A DNA stretch of 64,000 bases from Neopestalotiopsis rosae (taxonomy: Eukaryota; Ascomycota; Sordariomycetes; Amphisphaeriales; Sporocadaceae). Shown piece after piece: positions 57,771 through 64,000 of this stretch (positions within the stretch are counted from its first letter, which is position 1; each line of letters opens with the position of its first letter). Both the position numbers and the translations under genes were made by a program. The notes below the pieces were generated by a model, which had not been told where the DNA came from, did not search any database, and worked only from the letters and a program-made list of their open reading frames with translations. The stretch covers positions 372,001 through 436,000 of the forward strand of contig JALGAS010000010.1 in assembly GCA_023078685.1 (NCBI GenBank), given 5' to 3'.

Positions 57771-58974
57771 CTACTGGCCATACCGAGAGACTAGGTCTCT
57801 AATATCACCGAGCATCCTGCTACATGTTAGAAACGGCTCGACTCAGAGCAGCGGTGCACTCACTGATATCTAAGGTCAGGATTGTCCTTGAACAACGCAG
57901 ACACATGTGTGTTGAAACGACTAGTGGCCATCAGAGGACCGCGCAGTTGCAGCATGACATTGATACTTACAGTTTATAAAGATCTAGACGGCCTTGATAA
58001 TCTTCCTCAGGTTGAGAGACCGGGACATGCGAGTGATACGCGGCCAGGTACTCGGCCCCAAACCTGTTGCACGCGGGCATCCACTGACCAAACTCATCTG
58101 CGCCAGTAATGTCAGTGGTTGTTCTATGGAACTCAACCTTATCGACTCACATTCGTTATGCGCGTAAAAGCAACAACCGTCAAACAGCAAGCAATCACCC
58201 GTATTTACGTCAATTCCCGAATTTGCGTACCACAAATCCCCGTGAATTAGTGATGGCTTCACCTTTCCACCATCGCTTTCAAGAGGTCGGAGAAGACGTG
58301 GGATGACTGTCTCAAATAACACAGGCAGCAGCGTGTCGAATTCTGGGTCCGGACCCTTGGCCTGCAACTCCAGTTTCAATGCCAATTTGAGGCTCTTCGT
58401 GAAAAATGTCTCCCAGCTCTCTTCCCAGTCCGTGACCTGCGGAAGATTTCCACTGTAAGTTGTTACATGAAACCCAAATTTGCCGGTTGGAGATTGACTG
58501 TCCTGGTGCAAGGCGGCGAGCTGGGTAGCGAATTTGTGCGGATCAGGCATTTCATTCACCATCTCCCGAAACTCGCAAAGGAAAAAATGTGTATCGGGAA
58601 CACTCTCATACGTGCCCCAGGAGATTGGCCGAGGGACAAGATGTGGTTGCAAGTCGTGCATGGCTTTGGCAGATTCAAATTCGCTTAGAACCATGTTTCT
58701 GCCCGTCTCGCCTAGCATTACTTTGATGAAGAATGATTTGAGACTTCCATCTTCCATCTGGGCGTCAATTCGTCCGGTGTTTGCCCAGAAACTCACTCCA
58801 TGCCGTTTTGTCGCCTTGACGGTGCATTTCTCCGGCAGAGCTGTCAATACGTAAGCGTCGCCGGTCCGAAAGATCGCAGATCGAGATAGCCGGGTACGAA
58901 CCTCGGAGAACTTGCGGGTCAATCACGGTATTTCCATTCCCAAATTCAAGGACGTCGGCACCTTGGGGGTTCAT
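57771..58974 (-). CDS. Fructosamine/ketosamine-3-kinase-like protein
   Basis: Five exons (58974-58902, 58840-58151, 58097-57971, 57920-57864, 57816-57771), all GT-AG and in phase, give 330 residues starting MNPQGADVLEFGNGNTVIDP. The kinase core has 'HGVSFWANTGRIDAQMEDGS', 'FFIKVMLGETGRNMVLSEFE' (Lys and Glu of the N lobe), and the catalytic 'KPSLIHGDLWYANSGID' (the HGDL-x-x-x-N loop) and 'LLFDGCCFYAHNEYEFGQW'. It then continues 'ACNRFGAEYLAAYHSHVP' and ends 'MLGDIRDLVSRYGQ'. The family phosphorylates C3 of sugars on glycated lysines so the adduct falls off (deglycation). The metal-binding 'FDG' has Gly after Asp, with Cys following. The five-exon model was accepted because each join restores a conserved block. 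It is close to the deaminase gene on the same strand. Confidence 0.88.
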
Positions 58975-59313
58975 CTTGCCTTCGCGGTGTCGTGGGGTGA
59001 TGGGTTTCAAGGAGGACAAGGCAGTGCCTGCCAACGGTAATGGCGGGGATAAGCGGGTTTGCTACAGGGGGCCGTGCCGTGGACGACAAAGGAGCAAGCG
59101 CAAGATCGGCCCATGGCTTGACTTATCTTCGAGATCATTAAGACACTGATGTCAGTCATGATTGCGCAAATATATCAATCATTCCTGCAAAATTCCTTCT
59201 ATCGAATGATTTGGCACGCAATGGCCGCATGAAAGTAGGTTTGACCTCCCAGCTTTCATTGCCCGCTAGCCTGGCACCCCAAGGCCCGTGCCGCGCGTGA
59301 GCCAGTTAGTTAC
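58975..59313. other. Short intergenic region
   Basis: No gene seen in the 339 bp between the kinase-like start and the deaminase stop, both on the minus strand. Confidence 0.45.
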
Positions 59314-59850
59314 CTAGTGCCCCGCCATTGATACCTCCATCAGTTCTCGCTGTAACCCGTCGTCTATCTTCACAAATTGCACACCAGCACTTTCAAGCAC
59401 TCTTTTGCCCGAGTTGTCCTTGATGAAAGTATCTGGCTCGCTTATGCCCACATAAACTACTTTAATCTTCGATTTGAGAGCCACAATCCTATCAACACAA
59501 GTCCTGTTGCCGCTCAGTCGTTCGTTGCAGGGTTCCATGGTTGTGTAGAGCACTGTGTTAGAGGGCAGGACCTCCGCGACGCGCTCGTCTGGAAGATTAT
59601 GCCTCTCGGCCAGTTTGATCAAGCAGCACTGCTCGGCGTGCGTCGTGCCGGGGTCGCCAGGTCGGTCCCTGGGATACTCCAAAGAGAACCCGGTTGACAG
59701 AATTTCATTCTTGTCTGCATCAACCAGAACTGCGCCGACACAAAACTTGTCTGGCCCTGGGGGCGACAGTCGCGCTCGCGTGATGGCATATTGCATGTAT
59801 GCCCTGTGATCGCCGGGGGCAATTGGTGGTTGAGGCTTGTCGTCCGCCAT
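59314..59850 (-). CDS. Zinc-dependent nucleotide deaminase, DRAP-deaminase/RIB2-like
   Basis: A 178-residue single-exon protein of the cytidine/deoxycytidylate deaminase fold. The zinc site is clear: 'TTHAEQCCLIKLAE' (the HAE motif, residues about 71-73) and 'TMEPCNERLSGNRTCVDRI' (PC-x(n)-C). The N terminus has 'HRAYMQYAITRARLSPPGP' and 'CVGAVLVDADKNEILSTGFS', the substrate loop. The spacing and the 'ERLSG...TCVDRI' segment match the deaminase module of Rib2, which removes an amino group from a pyrimidine intermediate in riboflavin synthesis, rather than ordinary cytidine deaminase. A stand-alone deaminase of this length is usual in filamentous fungi. The ATG at 59850 is the first and natural start. 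Confidence 0.88.
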   Translation of the reverse strand: MADDKPQPPIAPGDHRAYMQYAITRARLSPPGPDKFCVGAVLVDADKNEILSTGFSLEYPRDRPGDPGTTHAEQCCLIKLAERHNLPDERVAEVLPSNTVLYTTMEPCNERLSGNRTCVDRIVALKSKIKVVYVGISEPDTFIKDNSGKRVLESAGVQFVKIDDGLQRELMEVSMAGH

Positions 59851-60330
59851 TGTGGAAAAGATTTGTGACGTATGATTTGAAGCTCAGATCAACCGAGTCC
59901 CAAGTACAGAGATACGAGGAGCAATACGGACGAAATATGGACAAACATTCCAAGTGGAACCACCCCGGTCTCACAATTTCGCAGCGGGCGGTGCCGGAAC
60001 CGGACGCTGCGCTAAAAGCCTCCCCGCTACTGGCCTAGCATTGTGCTGGGACACAGCTATGCAACCCCTGTAGAAGGCCGAAAGCATGCTTGTACGGCGC
60101 GGTGATACCACGTACATACACGGGCCGTTCTCCAAACAGCCAACCACAGATCAGCCCGATCACCTGCCAGATGCCCGTCCATGGTCTGAGGTGTTCTCAA
60201 CAAAGGACCGGTAATTTTGAGATAGCTCACCAACGACAAATCTCAGTACCTAGTCGTCAGGGTATGTATCAGCGTCAGATCCAATGTGCTGATCTGCCTT
60301 GAGGTGATGCCTAGAAATTCAGCGGAGACG
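59851..60330. other. Intergenic, no gene seen
   Basis: A 480 bp stretch containing the deaminase promoter (leftward). No coding region supported. Confidence 0.45.
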
Positions 60331-60606
60331 TTAAACTGCCAAATCCTCCTCTTTCAATAGCCTCTCCATGCTGGCTTCCATTTCCTTCTTCATCTCGTCA
60401 GATACTTTCTGCTTATGTTCACAGTCCGACCGATGAACAAGATCATCTCTGCTATGGACACGGGGAACACAATATCGAAGGAGTATTACCTTGGGACTAG
60501 TGACGATAGCAAAGATCGGACGTGGGCGTGGGGCCTGGCATCTCTGGCAGCCTGAGTGCCATGGCTGTTTCAAGTATATTTGCCGTAGAGCTTTGAGAGA
60601 TTTCAC
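60331..60606 (-). CDS. Possible small Cys-containing protein, start unresolved
   Basis: An open frame of up to 91 codons whose sequence looks coding: 'QPWHSGCQRCQAPRPRPIFA', 'IVTSPK', then 'SDCEHKQKVSDEMKKEMEAS', 'MERLLKEEDLAV'. There is a Cys-x-x-Cys and a further Cys-Glu-His-Lys, and an acidic-basic C-terminal helix. No ATG precedes the Cys motif; the frame opens with GTG, so an upstream exon is needed or the gene is broken. A possible 38-nt GT-AG intron inside would break the frame and is not used. Function unknown. It may be a real small gene with a missed first exon. Confidence 0.38.
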   Translation of the reverse strand: MKSLKALRQIYLKQPWHSGCQRCQAPRPRPIFAIVTSPKVILLRYCVPRVHSRDDLVHRSDCEHKQKVSDEMKKEMEASMERLLKEEDLAV

Positions 60607-60980
60607 GTGTATTTATTCTGTTATCAAATTGTATTGATTATCGACGTAAGTATCCGTAAGTAGATGTGTCTGACTTGAGAAGGCGCGACGCAAACGCTTG
60701 TGGGTTTGGAGCCATCAATGGTCGATAGTCCGCCCATCCTTGCGGCTTCCTCGTGAGGTTTCATGGTGCCGATGGTTGATTATTCCAATGATTATTCCAG
60801 TGCACTTGCCCTAATACCCACCAATTGGCATTCCTTTTGCACGCACGGAAACAAACTTTCTACAAACAGCAACTGTGTCTTTGCGAGCATCATCGCAAGC
60901 TATGGTTGAGCAAGCGCACCAAGTCACAATTTGAAGACAAATCACACTCTTTCCAACTCCCAGCAAAGTCAAGAGCAACC

Positions 60981-62523
60981 ATGGCACCGCCAACTCGGCC
61001 AAACGACCGCAGATTTGGGCCAAAGCCCAAAATTGAGGGGCAACCTCCGCGCGGCCGGCCACGAATAAAGCCACTGCCGGAGCCAAACGAGCCAAACGAG
61101 CCGAAACGGCCAAGAGGCCGCCCAAGGAAGGGTGTGCCTGGCAACTCTCGCAGCTCTACAGCTTTTGATGAGGACTCTGCCTTTTCGGCAGACGACGACG
61201 CTGCAAGTGCACTGAGCCCCAAGACATGGTTGCCTCTAGCGAATGCCAGTCAAGAGAATGAGGCCTCAGGTGTCGATACTCAGGTATCAAGTGAGTAATT
61301 TTAGTGACATATTTACACTAGAAGCACGGTATTAATCAATGCCGTCCACAGGACAAAAGAACTTCCCACCGCCTTCATGGTTACAAGCCGTCGATTCCAG
61401 CAGCGTCGAACAGGCACTGAGGCAGGCCGTCCATGCGCGTGTCACAGGTATCAATGATGCGGAGGCACAACAATCTACCATTGATTCCATTGTCAGATTG
61501 AAGAATGACATACCAGAATGGCATGACCTGTGGATCATGATGCTACACAACTTTGAATCAACACCATACGACCTGTTTACGTGGGGTCTCCGGGAGCCTG
61601 ATCAGGCACAAAAGCCTGACTTGTACCGTCAGTTATATCACATATTACCCCATCCCCTGTGGCAGGGTGATATCTGCAGATTACGGTATGCATTGCAAAA
61701 GGCAATCTCATTCCGCGTGGCAGGTCACCTGGAGCCGCTTGGTCCGCTGCCTCCCAAGATGGTAGTGGTAATTACGTCGACACAACTACCCACTGCCGAC
61801 AGAGCGACGCTCGCGCTCAACCTTTGGCACAGTGTCAAGCTGGGCACGGGGCATGTGGATGGCTGCTTCATAGACGAGCTCAAGTCGCAAGTAGAAGCTG
61901 GGACTCGAAGTAAATATGGGCAACCGCACTCCGACGACACGCTCTTTGTGCTCAGTATCAAAGACATTCAAGCGGTATGGCAGGCACTTGACACCATGGC
62001 ACTGAAGGACTACTTCGCACATTTGACTGTCGTATCTTACTTCGAGATATACAACTCGCACAGACGAACCAAATGCAACCAACTGGCACCATTCGACAAG
62101 ACAACACTTGAGCGTTGGGATCGGTGGAGTATGATGATCCGCCACTTCGACGAGATAGGCGGACAGCCAGACTATCCTTGGATGGAGAGAGAAACTTACA
62201 AACGCCTTTCTTACTGGGATACTAACACTTGCGACTCGAGGTTTCGATACTGCATACATTCATGCATACCCAGCATCCCCAGAGTCATTGAGGAGGCGGG
62301 TAACTCAAGGCAGGCATCGGTATCTCATGTCACGAAAAAGGTGAAGTCAAAGTCCGGCGTCATTCATGTGACGGTCAGCGATGACGATGTTGATGATAGT
62401 GACGACGTTCATGATCATGACGGGGAGGTGCAACAAGAGGCCGGAAAGGAAGAGAGCTCCCCAAGCCCCGCGGGCGGGTTTTGCCTAAGTGTTGATGATA
62501 TATTGCGTGGGGCTGGAATTTAG
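60981..62523 (+). CDS. AT-hook protein with fungal-specific C-terminal region
   Basis: Two exons (60981-61290 and 61352-62523; 61-nt intron) give 493 residues. The N terminus, MAPPTRPNDRRFGPKPKIEG, is basic and carries two AT-hook-like cores: 'PPRGRPRIKPLP' (about 29-40) and 'PKRPRGRPRKGVPG' (about 47-60), which bind the minor groove of AT-rich DNA. Residues 105-420 are a globular region rich in W and Y ('PEWHDLWIMMLHNFE', 'FRVAGHLEPLGPLPPKMVVV', 'VLSIKDIQAVWQALDTMALK', 'FDEIGGQPDYPWMERETYKR') that I do not recognise. The tail is acidic ('SDDDVDDSDDVHDHDGEV'). The exon join removes a stop and keeps phase. A chromatin-associated role is inferred only from the hooks. The function is unknown. 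Confidence 0.78.
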
Positions 62524-62898
62524 CTGATCACGAGTAGCTCGTCTTAAATATACTTGACCTGCACACTTCAAAATGAATGGATCTCGATGGCATAAAGCTG
62601 ATAGATTCGACAATACTAGACACATATCCTCGCTCCCTGTGTTCTCCCTTGCAATCCTCCCTAGGCCGCACGCAAGCAGTGCAGACAGGACCACCCCGCG
62701 AAGCAGCAGCGTGTCCCACCAACCTCAGAAGCCTCGTCACAGGGGGATAACAGACGGTATATCGTACCAGCCTGTATTGAATCAACAGTGGCGCCGTCGA
62801 CATCACCATGTGCAAGTATTACCGGGAAGGGGAAGACATTTCTTTCGGCCTTTGGCTAGCTTCCGCACAATCTATGCAATAAAACGCATGCACACACT
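62524..62898. other. Short convergent intergenic region
   Basis: 375 bp between the AT-hook stop and the rhodopsin-domain gene stop. No independent gene supported. Confidence 0.45.
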
Positions 62899-64000
62899 CT
62901 AGCTGATGCTGCTGTGCTCGATTGTATCCCGCAGTTCGACTTGGGACTCTGGAGTGTGTGACTGGGGAATGTTTCGACCCTCAAGTATCGAAAGTCTTGT
63001 TGTATCGCCTCCTGTAGATTTATATGTGTGCGACTTGCGGTTTCCGCGAACGTCTCGTAAGCCAGAGTTTGTAAGACTTGCGCCCCTTCGCTTGCTGTAC
63101 GGCCATATTGCGATCCAACAGGGCACAAGAACATATTTTCGAAAACATGGAAAACATTGGACCATGATTGCAAGATCTATTTCGAGGGCTGACCACTTCC
63201 CAAGTGCTTGTTAGTCTAAACACTTGCACTTGGATCGACAGGTATTTACTTACTATGAGGACGTCTGTAAAGTCCCAGGTGGGGTTCTTGGTTTCGTGGA
63301 ACAAAACGATGAATCGCAGACGAAGACAGCTTGTAATAATCAAGAAAATCCCTAAGCCGAACATTGTCATGACTTCTGCCTTCTTCTTCCAAGACATGGA
63401 CAATTTGAGTACGAGTGGGAATGGCAGGGCGAATATGACCAAGTCGTAGAAAATTGTAATGGCTGCATTGGCTGTGGTCAATGCACCGATATCGACGCAT
63501 GTGTGAGGAACAGCATTCCATGTGTCGTGCCAGCCCTCCCAGTTATAATCGATTGGCAGGCATTGAAGAAGCTGACAAATTATGAAAACGAACCCATTCA
63601 GAATTATCAAGAATATGAGATACAACGTGAATCTTTGTAAAGCTCTGCTTGGGAAGATGCGGCGAAACAAGGTCAACAGCATGACTTTGGTTATCGTCGC
63701 CAAGCTGAGGTATAATGTTTCTTCGACGTAAAACAACTAAATATGTTAGATTGCCATAATTCAAGTTGCGCATCACTTACTCTGAGATTCTTAGTTATAG
63801 TTTGAAAGTCAACCATCCAAATGTCGCGGCCGAAGCCATCAATCATACCTAATGCACATGCGCCATGAGAATTTATCTTCCGTGCCGATTAGGTGGACTT
63901 GACTATGAAAGTAAGAGAGGTCAAGAATGATCACTTACAGTAAGCCGATATTATAGCAAACGGAACAAAAGTAACCTACCGCCGTGAGCTACGTTGTCAA
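62899..64000 (-). CDS. Fungal rhodopsin-domain (PTH11-like) membrane protein, 5' end off window
   Basis: The gene enters from the right edge. Exons near 63950 ('VPFAIISAY'), then from 63849 to about 63780 ('GMIDGFGRDIWMVDFQTITK', 'NLR'), then 'LFYVEETLYLSLATITKVML' with 'LTLFRRIFPS', 'LQCLPIDYNWEGWHDTWN', 'TCVDIGALTTANAAITIFYD' and 'KKKAEVMTMFGLGIFLIITS' are the conserved blocks of the fungal rhodopsin/PTH11 integral membrane family (seven helices, GFGRDIW and NPTWDF motifs). After an intron from about 63255, 'WSALEIDLAIMVQCF' fits the last helix, and a polar tail ends at 62899. The family includes surface-sensing receptors of pathogens, and members here are often lineage-specific. The C-terminal tail model is less certain. 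The first helices are outside the window. Confidence 0.82.

Noticed and set aside
62528..62815. 95-codon minus-strand frame between two genes
   Set aside because: Starts with TTG, has no family resemblance and sits in the short convergent gap.

Overview
The window looks like chromosomal DNA of a filamentous ascomycete, most likely a Sordariomycete and probably Hypocreales. The evidence is short GT-AG introns (about 50-90 nt), fungal-only families (2EXR, HET, LysM, fungal rhodopsin-domain and secreted TolB-like proteins) and an AT-rich transposon relic of the kind left by repeat-induced point mutation (RIP). No rRNA, tRNA or CRISPR was seen. All gene models are mine, read from the bases; splice sites were chosen by consensus, reading phase and family conservation.

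Left part (1-16 kb) is conserved core: a 2EXR-domain gene, a 7.4 kb stretch with no gene I can support, an RTT103-type CTD-interacting protein, clathrin light chain, a four-exon cytochrome c oxidase subunit VII (cox7), and, divergent from cox7, an 835-residue mitochondrial PPR-like protein.

The middle (16-31 kb) is gene-poor and accessory in character. It holds a degenerate 17-18 bp minisatellite, two small paralogous genes of unknown function sharing one intron position, a third small two-exon gene, a coiled-coil protein, and a 2.4 kb decayed Tc1/mariner-pogo (Fot1-sized) transposon with nearly intact 47-48 bp terminal inverted repeats. That relic carries a 512 bp solo LTR with a perfect 5 bp target duplication and a run of palindromes.

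From 31.8 to 54 kb lies an accessory block: a HET-domain protein, a histidine-phosphatase-like gene, a Baeyer-Villiger monooxygenase (BVMO) gene split by about 4.2 kb of foreign DNA, an FAD monooxygenase divergent from a cytochrome P450, two SDRs (one frameshifted), a secreted LysM protein and a secreted TolB-like propeller protein with a late stop. This looks like oxidative tailoring genes of a secondary-metabolite or aromatic-degradation cluster without a backbone enzyme, part-way through decay. The DNA splitting the BVMO carries a multi-exon gene of the fungal PD-(D/E)XK nuclease-like family and is flanked by GGCAAT on both sides. This is the best candidate here for an undescribed mobile unit.

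The right part (55-64 kb) carries an MFS transporter with a GC-AG intron, a P-loop kinase-like protein, a fructosamine-3-kinase-like protein, a RIB2/DRAP-type deaminase, an AT-hook protein of unknown function and the 3' part of a fungal rhodopsin-domain membrane protein running off the window.
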